Source: Verrucomicrobiota bacterium (GTDB lineage Bacteria > Verrucomicrobiota > Verrucomicrobiia > Opitutales > Opitutaceae). From it: a stretch of 24,550 nt of DNA. Shown piece after piece: positions 14,892-23,205 of the stretch. Positions within the stretch are counted from its first letter, which is position 1; the number at the start of each line of letters is the position of its first letter. The position numbers were made by a program, and so were the translations under genes. The notes beneath the pieces are model-generated. The model did not search any database and had not been told where the DNA came from. It saw only the letters and a list, made by a program, of their open reading frames with translations. Where the stretch lies: the NCBI GenBank assembly GCA_023430825.1, contig JAEYYL010000436.1, positions 1 through 24,550 of the forward strand, read 5' to 3'.

Positions 14892-15674
14892 ATGCCCACC
14901 ACCGTCTTCACGATCGCCAACCAAAAAGGCGGCGTCGGTAAAACCACCACCGCGGTCAATCTCGCCGCGGCGCTGGCCGACAAGAAAATTTCCACGCTCC
15001 TCGTCGACCTCGACCCCCAGGCCAACGCCACCAGCGCCGTCGGCGTCGAAAAGGTCGCCGGCAAAAGCCTCTACGGCCCGCTCCACGGCGAAGGCTCCGC
15101 CGCCGAGATGATCGTCACGACGGCCTACGAGCACCTTTCGCTGCTCCCCAGCGAGGAGGACCTCGCCGCCGCCGAAATGGAACTCGCCCAGTCGGAAAAT
15201 TATCTGCTGCGCCTGCGCTCCGTCCTCGAACCGGTGCGCAGCTCCGGCGCCTACCGCGTCATCATCATCGATTGCCCGCCCGCCCTCGGCATGCTCTCGA
15301 TGAACAGCCTGGCCGCCGCCAATCACCTGCTCATCGCGCTCCAGTGTGAATACATGGCGCTCGAGGGCCTCGGCCAGATTCTCCGCAACGTCGAACGGCT
15401 GAAGAACGCGCACGTCAACGACGACCTCGAACTCGGCGGGGTTGTCATGACCATGTTCGACATGCGCACGAACCTTTCGCGTCAGGTCGTTGAAGAGGTG
15501 AAGCAGCACCTCCCCGACAAGATTTTCAAATCCGTCATCCCGCGCACCGTCCGCCTGAGCGAGGCCCCGAGCTTCGGCAAAACGATCTTCGCCTACGACA
15601 ACACGAACCCCGGCGCCACCGCCTATCGCAACCTCGCGAAGGAAGTGATCGAACGTTTCGGCCTGAAATCGTAG
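14892..15674 (+). CDS. parA: ParA/Soj-family chromosome partitioning ATPase
   Basis: 260 residues, the normal length of small ParA proteins without an N-terminal DNA-binding extension. The deviant Walker A NQKGGVGKTTTAVNLAAAL (Lys12 and Lys17) is followed by VDLDPQANAT, IIIDCPPALG (Walker B) and RTVRLSEAPSFGKTI, a strong signature of chromosomal Soj-type ParA. ParA dimers bind DNA nonspecifically and move ParB-parS complexes or other cargo. No parB follows: the next gene is an ABC-2 permease. ATG 14892 starts directly at the conserved first strand. Confidence 0.93.
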   Translation: MPTTVFTIANQKGGVGKTTTAVNLAAALADKKISTLLVDLDPQANATSAVGVEKVAGKSLYGPLHGEGSAAEMIVTTAYEHLSLLPSEEDLAAAEMELAQSENYLLRLRSVLEPVRSSGAYRVIIIDCPPALGMLSMNSLAAANHLLIALQCEYMALEGLGQILRNVERLKNAHVNDDLELGGVVMTMFDMRTNLSRQVVEEVKQHLPDKIFKSVIPRTVRLSEAPSFGKTIFAYDNTNPGATAYRNLAKEVIERFGLKS

Positions 15675-15754
15675 TCCCGATCTCTCGCAGGAAACCGCGC
15701 GCGCACCCACCCCGCCGCTCCGTTTCCTCTGCCCCCTCCTGTAAAAACAACTCC

Positions 15755-16567
15755 GTGTTCGCGCCGTTGATCAAATACCGCCAGGCCTTCCTCATCGGCC
15801 TGCAGAGCAATCTCGTTTACCGCTGGAACTTCGCCATCCGCGGCTTCTTTTCGCTCTTCCATCTCGCCGCGGTCTTCATCCTGTGGACCGCCGCCTTCGT
15901 CGGCCGCGACGAACTCGGCGGCTTCTCGCTCAACGAGACGCTCACCTACTTCGTCACGCTGCTCGTGCTGCAGTTTTTCATCAGCGCATTCAACGAGGAC
16001 TACCAGATCAGCGAGGAAATCCGCCAGGGCCTGATCAACCAGTTCCTGCTGAAACCGATCAATTATTTCATCTACCGCTTCAGCATCTTCGTCGCCGCGC
16101 GGCTCGTCTCCGGCGGGCTGATCCTGATCCCGCTACTCGTCGCGATGCCGTTCATCCACGACAGCCTCGCGTTTCCCACCGAACCCTGGCGCTGGGCCGT
16201 CGGCGTGCCCGCGATGCTGCTGTCCGCGCTGATCCAGTTCAGCATCGCTTACTGCTTCGGGCTGCTGACGTTCTGGTTTCTCGAAATCCAGGGCTTCGTC
16301 ATTCTCTCGATGGCGATCGAAACCGTCCTCGGCGGACAGATGTTCCCCTTGGACCTGCTGCCGGCCTGGGCCTACCAGATCGCGAAGTGCCTGCCGTTTT
16401 ATTACCAGATGTATTTCCCCGCGGCGATCTTCACCGGCCGCATCTCCGATCCCACCGCGATCGCGCAGGGCTTCGTGATTCAGATCGGCTGGGTGCTCGC
16501 GCTGCTGCTCGTCAACCACTGGCTCTGGGTCCGCGGCCTCCGCCGCCACACCGCCGTCGGCGGCTAA
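15755..16567 (+). CDS. ABC-2 type transporter permease (first of a pair)
   Basis: 270 residues, GTG start at 15755. About six hydrophobic segments are visible, from FFSLFHLAAVFILWTAAFVG through to the last segment near GWVLALLLVNHWLWVRG. The segment QGLINQFLLKPINYFIYRFS and the ending WVRGLRRHTAVGG fit the DUF990/ABC-2 permeases that work in pairs as an exporter in the inner membrane. The substrate is unknown. The second permease gene follows after a 150-bp repeat-filled gap. No ABC ATPase lies in the window, so the energising subunit must be encoded elsewhere. Confidence 0.82.
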   Translation: MFAPLIKYRQAFLIGLQSNLVYRWNFAIRGFFSLFHLAAVFILWTAAFVGRDELGGFSLNETLTYFVTLLVLQFFISAFNEDYQISEEIRQGLINQFLLKPINYFIYRFSIFVAARLVSGGLILIPLLVAMPFIHDSLAFPTEPWRWAVGVPAMLLSALIQFSIAYCFGLLTFWFLEIQGFVILSMAIETVLGGQMFPLDLLPAWAYQIAKCLPFYYQMYFPAAIFTGRISDPTAIAQGFVIQIGWVLALLLVNHWLWVRGLRRHTAVGG

Positions 16568-16578
16568 ACGCGAAAAAA

Positions 16579-16708
16579 GGTTCCGAGTTCAAAGTTCCGC
16601 GTTCCGCGTTTCGATCTGATCAAACCGTCCTCCCGCCAACTCACCACTTCGCTACAACTCCGAACCCGGAACCCCGAACTCGGAACCCTGAACCCCGAAC
16701 TCGGAACC
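16579..16708. repeat. GGAACC word repeat in inverted arrangement between the permease genes
   Basis: GGTTCCGAGTTC at 16579-16590 is the exact reverse complement of GAACTCGGAACC at 16697-16708. Inside, the left side repeats GTTCCGCGTTCC and the right side (16657 onward) repeats variants of CCGGAACCCCGAACT four to five times. It fills nearly the whole 150-bp gap. The same words occur in frame inside mfd at about 19828-19861. A terminal-inverted-repeat miniature element or hairpin minisatellite are both possible. Confidence 0.7.
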
Positions 16709-16717
16709 ATTCCCTCC

Positions 16718-17509
16718 ATGCTCTACTACCTGAACATCTGGCTCGTCAGCGCGCGCTACTCGCTCGTGCGAATGATGATGTTCCGGGGTGACTTCTTCAT
16801 CTGGGCGCTGGTCGAACTCTTCTGGATGACCGTCAACATCCTCACGATTTCGATCATCTACGAGCACACCGACTCGATCGCCGGCTGGAACAAATACGAG
16901 ATGATCCTCCTCGTCGGCACCTCGATGCTCATCCAGCGGCTGTTGATGGGCTTTTTCTGGAGCAGCTTTTTCGAGATGGGCCGCAACATCCGCACCGGCA
17001 ACTTCGACTTCATGCTGGCTCAGCCAGGCAACGTGCTCTTCATGACGTCCACGCGCCGGCTCGATCCCGATAGCCTGATCAACGCCTTCGTCGCGATCGG
17101 CATCGTCGCCTACGCCGCGCGCCAGCTGCAGCTCGAAATCAGTGTCGTCAACATCGCCCTCTACCTGCTGATGATTCTCTGCGGCCTCGTGATCCACTAC
17201 AGCCTCCTCGTGCTCTCGATGTCCACGGCGTTCTGGCTGAGCAACGCGCAGGGTCTCGAAGGCGGCTACTTCACGCTCACCGAATTTTCCCGGCTCCCGA
17301 AACAAGCCTTCAAGAACTTCGCCGCGCGCGCCCTCCTCGTCTGGGCGCTTCCCGCCGTGGTCGTGAGCAACACACCCGCGAACACGCTCCTGCACGGCTT
17401 CGATCCGTCGTGGTTCCTCTGGCTGGTCGGCTGCACCGCCGGCTGGTTCGGCCTCGCCGTGTTCACCTTTCGCCGCGGCCTGCGCCGTTACTCGAGCGCG
17501 AGTTCGTAA
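16718..17509 (+). CDS. ABC-2 type transporter permease (second of a pair)
   Basis: 263 residues with six likely membrane segments, for example FIWALVELFWMTVNILTISI and VNIALYLLMILCGLVIHYSL. NIRTGNFDFMLAQPGNVLFM matches the short amphipathic loop of DUF990-type permeases and parallels LINQFLLKPINYFIY in the upstream gene. ATG 16718 opens MLYYLNIWLVSARYSLVRMM. The two subunits probably form one heterodimeric membrane domain; the ATPase partner is absent here. Confidence 0.82.
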   Translation: MLYYLNIWLVSARYSLVRMMMFRGDFFIWALVELFWMTVNILTISIIYEHTDSIAGWNKYEMILLVGTSMLIQRLLMGFFWSSFFEMGRNIRTGNFDFMLAQPGNVLFMTSTRRLDPDSLINAFVAIGIVAYAARQLQLEISVVNIALYLLMILCGLVIHYSLLVLSMSTAFWLSNAQGLEGGYFTLTEFSRLPKQAFKNFAARALLVWALPAVVVSNTPANTLLHGFDPSWFLWLVGCTAGWFGLAVFTFRRGLRRYSSASS

Positions 17510-17730
17510 GCTCCGATGGTTTGTTTACCACAAAGAGCGCAGAGAACCAGACGATCCGATCCATGCCATTTAACCACGAATGGACACGAATGAAAACCCA
17601 GTGGCTCGACGCCCGTGAATGCCTTCTCCATTCGTGTGAGTTCGTGTCCATTCGTGGTTAAACTCTCCGGTTTCGTCTCTCTGCTTTGCGCCCCGTGCGC
17701 CTCCTTGCGGTTAATCCGTTTCGCCGATCC
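17510..17730. other. 221-bp gap before rnc, filled by nested inverted word repeats
   Basis: Besides the perfect inverted repeat at 17569-17662, an outer pair of related words is visible: TTACCACAAAGAGCGCAGAG at 17525-17544, and CTCTCTGCTTTGCGC with GCGGTTAA near 17675-17713 in the opposite sense. No gene is seen; ATG-led frames here are short and unlike their neighbours in composition. Confidence 0.6.
17569..17662. repeat. Perfect 22-bp inverted repeat with 50-base spacer
   Basis: The left arm 17569-17590 begins TTTAACCACGAATGG and the right arm 17641-17662 ends CCATTCGTGGTTAAA; all 22 positions are complementary. An extra CATTCGTG at 17629-17636 repeats part of the arm. Each arm is itself two copies of a CACGAATGGA-type word. 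Between a permease gene and rnc, the RNA hairpin could be an RNase III substrate or an attenuator; this is speculation. Confidence 0.8.
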
Positions 17731-18429
17731 ATGACCTCCGCCCTCGACGCCCTGCAAGACCGGCTCACCTACACCTTTCGCGATCCCGCGTTGCTCGAGC
17801 GCGCCGTCACGCACCTCTCGTTTCTCCCCGAGCATCCCGACATCGCGGAAAGCAACCAGCGGCTCGAATTTCTCGGCGACGCCGTCCTGCAACTCGTGCT
17901 CACCGAGGCGCTCTTCCAACTTTTTCCCGGCGATCGCGAGGGCCTGCTCAGCAAACGCCGCGCCTCGCTCACCAAGGGCGCCTTCCTCGTCGAACTCGCG
18001 CGCGAACTCAGCCTCGACCGCTGCCTGCGCCTCGGCACGAGCGAGGAATCCACCGGCGGCCGCCAGCGCGCCTCGTCTCTTGAGGATGCCTTCGAAGCGC
18101 TCGTCGGCGCGCTCTATCTCGATAGCGATCTCGCGACCGCGCGCCGCATCATCCTCAGCCTCTACGGCGATCTGCCGATGCGCCTGCGCAACTCCGAAAA
18201 CGACGACAATCCCAAGGGCCGCCTGCAGGAACTCGTGCAACCGCAGCATGGCAATCACGCGCTCCGCTACGAAGTCGTCGCAATCGAAGGCGAAGACCAC
18301 GCGCGCGCCTACGAAGTCGCCGTGCATCTCAACGATCGCGCGATCGGCCAGGGCCGCGGCCCGTCAAAAAAAGCCGCCGAAGAAGCCGCCGCCCGCGCCG
18401 CCCTCCAAACGCTCGCCTCCGAAAGGTAG
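17731..18429 (+). CDS. rnc: Ribonuclease III
   Basis: 232 residues, typical length. It cleaves double-stranded RNA, including rRNA precursors. The signature SNQRLEFLGDAVLQ (Glu46, Asp50) and EDAFEALVGALYLD (Asp119, Glu122) give the catalytic acidic residues. The dsRNA-binding domain follows, with NPKGRLQELVQ and RGPSKKAAEEAAARAAL. ATG 17731 begins MTSALDALQDRLTYTFRD, as in the family; an upstream start at 17686 lies in repeat-derived sequence. The stop codon TAG (18427-18429) is part of the GGTAGGAG lead of a hairpin repeat, so the repeat may have supplied the present C-terminus. mfd starts 175 bases downstream. Confidence 0.95.
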   Translation: MTSALDALQDRLTYTFRDPALLERAVTHLSFLPEHPDIAESNQRLEFLGDAVLQLVLTEALFQLFPGDREGLLSKRRASLTKGAFLVELARELSLDRCLRLGTSEESTGGRQRASSLEDAFEALVGALYLDSDLATARRIILSLYGDLPMRLRNSENDDNPKGRLQELVQPQHGNHALRYEVVAIEGEDHARAYEVAVHLNDRAIGQGRGPSKKAAEEAAARAALQTLASER

Positions 18430-18503
18430 GAGACTGCGCGCAGGCGATTTCGGCGTGGCTCGCCGCGCGAGCGGCTGGGCATTCGCCTGCCAGCATTCTC
18501 CTA
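18425..18503. repeat. Composite hairpin repeat between rnc and mfd
   Basis: Three parts: GGTAGGAGACTGCGCGCAGG CGAT (18425-18448), a hairpin GTGGCTCGCCGCGCGAGC (near 18454-18471), and an inverted partner of the first part ending CTCCTA (18481-18503). The first part matches the element at 6291-6314; the middle part matches the element at 23926-23958. The order resembles a BIME-like composite of paired REP elements. It overlaps the rnc stop codon. Confidence 0.6.
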
Positions 18504-18604
18504 TCCCCACTCCCGATGGGGCCGCGGCGCCCCCCCGTGCTTCCCGCCACGGCCCGAGGTTGCGCTGCGCCCCATCCCTCGTTTCCTGCTTCCCTCTCTT
18601 TCGC

Positions 18605-21600
18605 ATGGCCGATCTCGCCACGTTCACGCGTCACAAAATTACCGGTGTCTGCCCGCCCGCACGCGGCGCCATCATCGCGGACCTGACGCGCACCCACCCT
18701 TCGCCCGTCTGGCTGATCGTCACCGAAAACCTCAAGACCGCCGAGGAACTCGCCGAGGATCTCATGCTGTTTCACCGCGCCAGCGCGTCTCCGGCCGAAC
18801 AAACCACGCTCGTTTTTCCCGAGTCGATGCCCGACGCCCGCGACCTGCGCGAAGCCGTCGCCGCCTCCAACGACCGCTACACCGTCCTCTCCAAACTCCG
18901 CGCCACCCGAGCGCTCTCCGCCCCTCGGGTCTCAGGTCTCAAGTCTCCGGTCTCCGCTCTCAGCCCTCAGGTTTCCCATCAACTCCTGATCGTCACCACC
19001 CCCGCCGCACTCCTCCAGCCCGTGCCCGCGATCGAGGAATTCGCGACGCGCGAATTCACTCTCGTCAAAGGCCAGTCTCAATCCTTCCAAGGCCTGCTCG
19101 AACGTCTCCAGCAACTCGACTACGACTCCGAAGCCGTCTGCGAAGCGCCCGGCCACTACGCCATCCGCGGCGGCATCATCGACGTCTATCCCGTCACCGC
19201 CAACGAGCCTTACCGGCTCGACTTCTTCGGCGACGAGATCGAGGAGATCCGCGCCTTCGATCCCGTCACCCAACGCTCCGGCGCGAGCGTCGCGAGCATC
19301 ACGCTCTCCGCCTCCTCGCGCGTGAAACTCGACCCCGCGAAAACCGGCCTCGCCGACTACGTCACCTCGCGCGCGCATCTCCTCTTCGTCGAACCCGCTT
19401 CGCTCGACGACGCGTTCAGCGCCGGCGCCCGCGACCACAACGACCGGCTCACCCCGCTCCTCGAAAAAGCCGCCGCCAGCTTCGGCCTCAGCGATCTCGA
19501 CGAAGCCAGCGCGCTGTTCGAGAACGTCGCGGACGAAACCACCTGGGACTCCGAGAGCCTCGCCCACCATCGCAGCTATCCCGAAGACGCGCTCGTCGCC
19601 CAGGAACGCCTGCAAGTCGAGGAGGACGCCCGCGCAAAATTCCTCTCCCAACTCGTCGCCTGGAAAAAGGACGGTTACGCGCTCGCGCTCGTCGTCTCGA
19701 AAGACGGTGAAGAGCAGCGCATCCGCGAAATCCTCGACGAAACCCCGAAGTTCAAATCCCTCCAGCCGCGCTTCCTCCGCGGCGCCCTCAACGAGGGCTT
19801 CCGCATCACGCTCCGATCCGAGCGGAACAACTCCGAACCCGGAACGCGGAACCCGGAACTCCCCCGCTTGGCGCTGCCGCCGAAGGCGGCCGGCCTCGTC
19901 GTCGTCACCGAAACCGAAATCTTCGGCCGCCAGCGCCAGCGTCGCGCCTCGCCCAACGCGCGCGCCGTCGCCCAGCGCGCCCAGATCGACCAGCTCCTCG
20001 ATTTCTCCGAACTCGTCGAGGGCGACTTCGTCGTCCACCTCCAGCACGGCATCGCGCTCTACCGCGGTCTCACAAAACTGGATACGGCCCAGGGCGTTCG
20101 CGAGGTCATCTCGCTCGAGTTCGACGATCACGTCACGCTGCACGTCCCGCTCCAGGAATCGCACCTCCTCAGCCGCTACGTCGGCCTCAGCAAGGCCCGC
20201 CCGCAGCTCGGTCGCATCGGCTCCGGCCGCTGGGAAAAAGCCCGCGCCGCCGCCGAGCGCGCGACCATCGATCTCGCCGCCGAACTGCTGCGCATCCACG
20301 CCGCGCGCGAAGCGCAGCCCGGTTTCGCTTTCCCGCCCGACAACACGTGGCAGAAGGAATTCGAAGCGTCGTTTCCCTTCACCGAAACTCGCGACCAGCT
20401 CCGCGCCATCGAGGAATCGAAGGCCGACATGGAACGCACGCGTCCGATGGATCGCCTCATCTGCGGCGACGTGGGCTTCGGCAAGACCGAGGTCGCCATC
20501 CGCGCCGCGTTCAAGGCCGTGCAGGGCGGCCGCCAGGTCGCCGTGCTCGTGCCCACCACCGTCCTCGCGCAACAGCACCTCAACACGTTTCGCGAGCGCA
20601 TGGCCGGCTACCCGATCGCGATCGAAATGGTCAGCCGCTTCCGCCCGAAGGCCGAGCAGAAGAAGATCATCGCCGAAACCGCCGCCGGCCACGTCGACAT
20701 CCTCATCGGCACGCACCGCGTCATCCAGCACGACGTGAAGTTCAAGGACCTCGGCCTCGTCGTGATCGACGAGGAGCAGCGTTTCGGCGTGAAGCACAAG
20801 GAAGTCTTCAAGGCCATGCGCGCCACCGTCGACGTCCTCTCGATGAGCGCCACGCCGATCCCGCGCACGCTCTACATGGCGCTCACCGGCGCGCGCGATC
20901 TGAGCGTGATCGAAACCGCGCCGGGCAACCGCCACCCGATCCAGACGCTCGTCAAAACCTACGACGAAAAAATCGTCGTCGACGCGATTCAGCACGAGAT
21001 CCGCCGCGGCGGCCAGGTGTTCTATCTCCACAATCGCGTGCAGACGATCGACCTCGTCGCCGCGCGCCTCCGCGAACTGTTGCCCGACCTCACGATCGGC
21101 GTTGGCCACGGCCAGATGGATTCCGCCGAACTCGAACGCGAGATGACCGAGTTCGTCGCCGGCCGCTATCACGTGCTCGTCTGCACCACGATCATCGAGA
21201 GCGGCCTCGATATTCCCAACTGCAACACGATCATCATCGAGGGCGCCGACCGCTTCGGCCTTTCGCAACTTTACCAGCTCCGCGGCCGCGTCGGCCGCTT
21301 CAAGCACCAGGCCTACGCCTATCTCCTGCTTCACCGCCACACGCGCCTCCTCGAAGTCGCCCGCCAGCGACTCACCGCGATGCGCCAGCACAACCAGCTC
21401 GGCGCCGGCTTCCGCATCGCGATGCGCGATCTCGAACTCCGCGGCGCCGGCAATCTCCTCGGCGCCGAGCAAAGCGGCCACATCGTCGGCGTCGGCTTCG
21501 AACTTTACTGTCAGCTGCTCCGCCAGTCCGTCGCCCGGCTCAAAGGCGAGCAAACCGCCGCCGCGATCCGCGCGAGCGTGAAACTCGACTTCGTCTTCGT

Positions 21601-22111
21601 CGGCGAAAGCGCCGACCGCCCGCGCCGCGCCGGCGCCGATTCCGCGTCGTCCTCACGCGGCCGCCACGAGGACAGCTACACCGCGATCCGCGACGCGGAA
21701 AATGACGAGAGCGGCGCCGTCGAGGTCGCGAAAATCCAAGCCCGCCTCCCCGCGACCTACATTCCCGAAACGCGCCTGCGCATCGATTTCTACCGGAAGC
21801 TCGCCCTCGCCGAATCTCCCGCGAAATTGAAGGAAATCGAGTCCGACCTGCGCGACCGTTTCGGCAAGTTCGGCGACGAGGTCCGCGCGCTCCTCCTCGT
21901 CACCGAGATCCGCATTCGGGCGGAACAAAAAAACATTCTCTCCGTCGAAACCGAATCGAACCGCCTGAAGTGCCTGCGGAACAGCGGACGCCGCGACGAT
22001 TGGGTCCAGGTCGGAACCCGGTTTCCAAGGTTGACCGCCCCCAAGCCCCTCCTACGTTTGCGCGAAATCATCTCGTTTCTGAACAATCTGCCCTCGCCCC
22101 CCTCTCCATGA
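18605..22111 (+). CDS. mfd: Transcription-repair coupling factor Mfd
   Basis: 1168 residues. Mfd removes stalled RNA polymerase at DNA lesions and recruits UvrA. UvrB-like N-terminal modules (YAIRGGIIDVYPVTANEPYR), an RNA polymerase-binding module (GDFVVHLQHGIALYRGL), and a RecG-like motor with Walker A GDVGFGKTEVAIRAAF (Lys627), DEEQRFGVKHKE (from 722), SATPIPRTLYMA and YQLRGRVGR are present, then a C-terminal TRCF domain. ATG 18605 was chosen over upstream codons in the same frame, which overlap rnc and are not conserved. Two stretches look like repeat insertions kept in frame: about residues 106-124 (GGTCTC words) and about 408-420 (GGAACCC words). The stop TGA overlaps the next start as ATGA. 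Confidence 0.95.
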   Translation: MADLATFTRHKITGVCPPARGAIIADLTRTHPSPVWLIVTENLKTAEELAEDLMLFHRASASPAEQTTLVFPESMPDARDLREAVAASNDRYTVLSKLRATRALSAPRVSGLKSPVSALSPQVSHQLLIVTTPAALLQPVPAIEEFATREFTLVKGQSQSFQGLLERLQQLDYDSEAVCEAPGHYAIRGGIIDVYPVTANEPYRLDFFGDEIEEIRAFDPVTQRSGASVASITLSASSRVKLDPAKTGLADYVTSRAHLLFVEPASLDDAFSAGARDHNDRLTPLLEKAAASFGLSDLDEASALFENVADETTWDSESLAHHRSYPEDALVAQERLQVEEDARAKFLSQLVAWKKDGYALALVVSKDGEEQRIREILDETPKFKSLQPRFLRGALNEGFRITLRSERNNSEPGTRNPELPRLALPPKAAGLVVVTETEIFGRQRQRRASPNARAVAQRAQIDQLLDFSELVEGDFVVHLQHGIALYRGLTKLDTAQGVREVISLEFDDHVTLHVPLQESHLLSRYVGLSKARPQLGRIGSGRWEKARAAAERATIDLAAELLRIHAAREAQPGFAFPPDNTWQKEFEASFPFTETRDQLRAIEESKADMERTRPMDRLICGDVGFGKTEVAIRAAFKAVQGGRQVAVLVPTTVLAQQHLNTFRERMAGYPIAIEMVSRFRPKAEQKKIIAETAAGHVDILIGTHRVIQHDVKFKDLGLVVIDEEQRFGVKHKEVFKAMRATVDVLSMSATPIPRTLYMALTGARDLSVIETAPGNRHPIQTLVKTYDEKIVVDAIQHEIRRGGQVFYLHNRVQTIDLVAARLRELLPDLTIGVGHGQMDSAELEREMTEFVAGRYHVLVCTTIIESGLDIPNCNTIIIEGADRFGLSQLYQLRGRVGRFKHQAYAYLLLHRHTRLLEVARQRLTAMRQHNQLGAGFRIAMRDLELRGAGNLLGAEQSGHIVGVGFELYCQLLRQSVARLKGEQTAAAIRASVKLDFVFVGESADRPRRAGADSASSSRGRHEDSYTAIRDAENDESGAVEVAKIQARLPATYIPETRLRIDFYRKLALAESPAKLKEIESDLRDRFGKFGDEVRALLLVTEIRIRAEQKNILSVETESNRLKCLRNSGRRDDWVQVGTRFPRLTAPKPLLRLREIISFLNNLPSPPSP
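18923..18976 (+). repeat. GGTCTC word repeat inside mfd
   Basis: Runs such as GGTCTCAGGTCTCAAGTCTC and CGGTCTCCGCTCTCAGCC form an imperfect array of a 7-10 base word. It encodes a low-complexity stretch (RVSGLKSPVSALSPQV, about residues 108-123) between two conserved parts of the N-terminal domain and keeps the reading frame. Confidence 0.6.
19828..19861 (+). repeat. GGAACCC word repeat inside mfd
   Basis: The array contains ACAACTCCGAACCCGGAAC, 19 bases also found in the permease gap near 16653-16672. It encodes NNSEPGTRNPELP (about residues 408-420), a hydrophilic insert between modules. The frame stays open across it. Confidence 0.65.
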
Positions 22112-23100
22112 TGCCAGGTCGCCTCCGTCTCGCGTTTCTCTTCGTTGGCCTCGCTTCTGCCGCTTTCGCCCAGTCCGCCCCGCCCGACGACGGCTTGAAC
22201 CTCCGCTTCGCCAACGGCATTGCCGCCATCGCCGAGGACAAGGTTATCACCGTCGACGACGTCCGCCGCGAAATCGCCCCGCTCATCGGCCAGCTGCAGC
22301 GCGACGCCCGCAGCGAACGCGAGTTCAACGAGAAACTCGAACAGCTCCAGGACGACGTCATCCAGAGCCTCATCGACCGCGTTCTGATCGTGAAGGAGTT
22401 CCGCAAGGACGAGAAGAAGCACATCCCCATCAGCTTCATCGAAAACCGCATCGCCGACATCCAGAGCGAACAGTTCGACAACGATCGCTCCAAGTTCCTC
22501 GCCTACCTCAAGGCCCGCGGCCTCACGGTGCGCGAGTATCGCCGCGAGGTCGAAGAGGACATCATCTACAACTACATGCGCCAGCAGCAGCGCAAGACGC
22601 AGAGCCTCATCAGCCCCGTCCGCATCGAAACTTTCTACCGCGAGAACAAGGACCGGTTTTACCAGGAGGACGGTGTCCACCTCCGCCTGATTCAATTCAC
22701 TCGCAACAACGGCGAATCCGACACGCAGCTGCAGGAAAAGGCCAACCTCGTCTTCGCCCGCATGAAAGCCGGGGAAAAATTCGAGGACCTCGCCCGCGAA
22801 TACAGCCAGGACTCCCGACGCGCCAAAGGCGGCGACTGGGGCTGGCAGAAACGCTCCGACCTCAAGCCCGAGTTCAGCGAGCCGCTCTTCGCCTTGAAGC
22901 CCGGCGAGGCCAGCGATGCGATCGTGCTCCCCGAGGGCTGCTTCATCCTCTTCGCCGAAGATCGCAAATACGCCGGCATCCAGCCGATCGACAGCGTCCG
23001 CGACGAGATCGAGCGCGCGCTCCTGCAGCAGATGACCCGCAACAGCCAGGAGACCTGGCTCGAGCGCCTCCGCCGCAACGGCTACGTGAAACATTATTAA
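22108..23100 (+). CDS. SurA-like periplasmic peptidyl-prolyl isomerase (parvulin family)
   Basis: 330 residues from ATG 22108; a second ATG follows directly. MMPGRLRLAFLFVGLASAAF then AQ is a signal peptide, predicted cut near residue 22. A helical SurA-N-like chaperone part follows (AIAEDKVITVDDVRREIAPL onward), then one PpiC rotamase domain from about residue 190 (VHLRLIQFTRN, KFEDLAREYSQDSRRAKGGD, GWQKRSDLKPEFSEPLFAL, PGEASDAIV). SurA normally has two parvulin domains; this has one. It probably helps fold outer-membrane proteins. The ATG overlaps the mfd stop (ATGA), implying coupled translation, and a strong terminator follows 40 bases after the stop. Confidence 0.85.
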   Translation: MMPGRLRLAFLFVGLASAAFAQSAPPDDGLNLRFANGIAAIAEDKVITVDDVRREIAPLIGQLQRDARSEREFNEKLEQLQDDVIQSLIDRVLIVKEFRKDEKKHIPISFIENRIADIQSEQFDNDRSKFLAYLKARGLTVREYRREVEEDIIYNYMRQQQRKTQSLISPVRIETFYRENKDRFYQEDGVHLRLIQFTRNNGESDTQLQEKANLVFARMKAGEKFEDLAREYSQDSRRAKGGDWGWQKRSDLKPEFSEPLFALKPGEASDAIVLPEGCFILFAEDRKYAGIQPIDSVRDEIERALLQQMTRNSQETWLERLRRNGYVKHY

Positions 23101-23139
23101 CGCCCCGCGCCGCGCGCGCGGTCGGCGAATCAAGTTTCC

Positions 23140-23167
23140 AGGCCGGTCCACCAGGACCGGCCTTTTT
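23140..23167 (+). terminator. Intrinsic terminator after the SurA-like gene
   Basis: A 10-bp perfect stem AGGCCGGTCC (23140-23149) / GGACCGGCCT (23154-23163) with loop ACCA, followed by TTTTTG. It should end the transcript that includes mfd. Confidence 0.9.
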
Positions 23168-23205
23168 GCTGCGCGGACCGGCCGGCGCGGAAGCAGGGAT
23201 GACAA

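Noticed and set aside
11332..15111. 1259-codon open frame on the plus strand
   Set aside because: It overlaps the tRNA, the whole GH127 gene in antisense and coaB/parA in other frames; its product is Arg/His/Pro-rich without any domain, as expected from antisense of GC-rich coding DNA.
18932..21553. 873-codon open frame antisense to mfd
   Set aside because: The product is a low-complexity Ala/Glu/Val/Asp-rich chain mirroring mfd codon use; mfd motifs are clear on the other strand.
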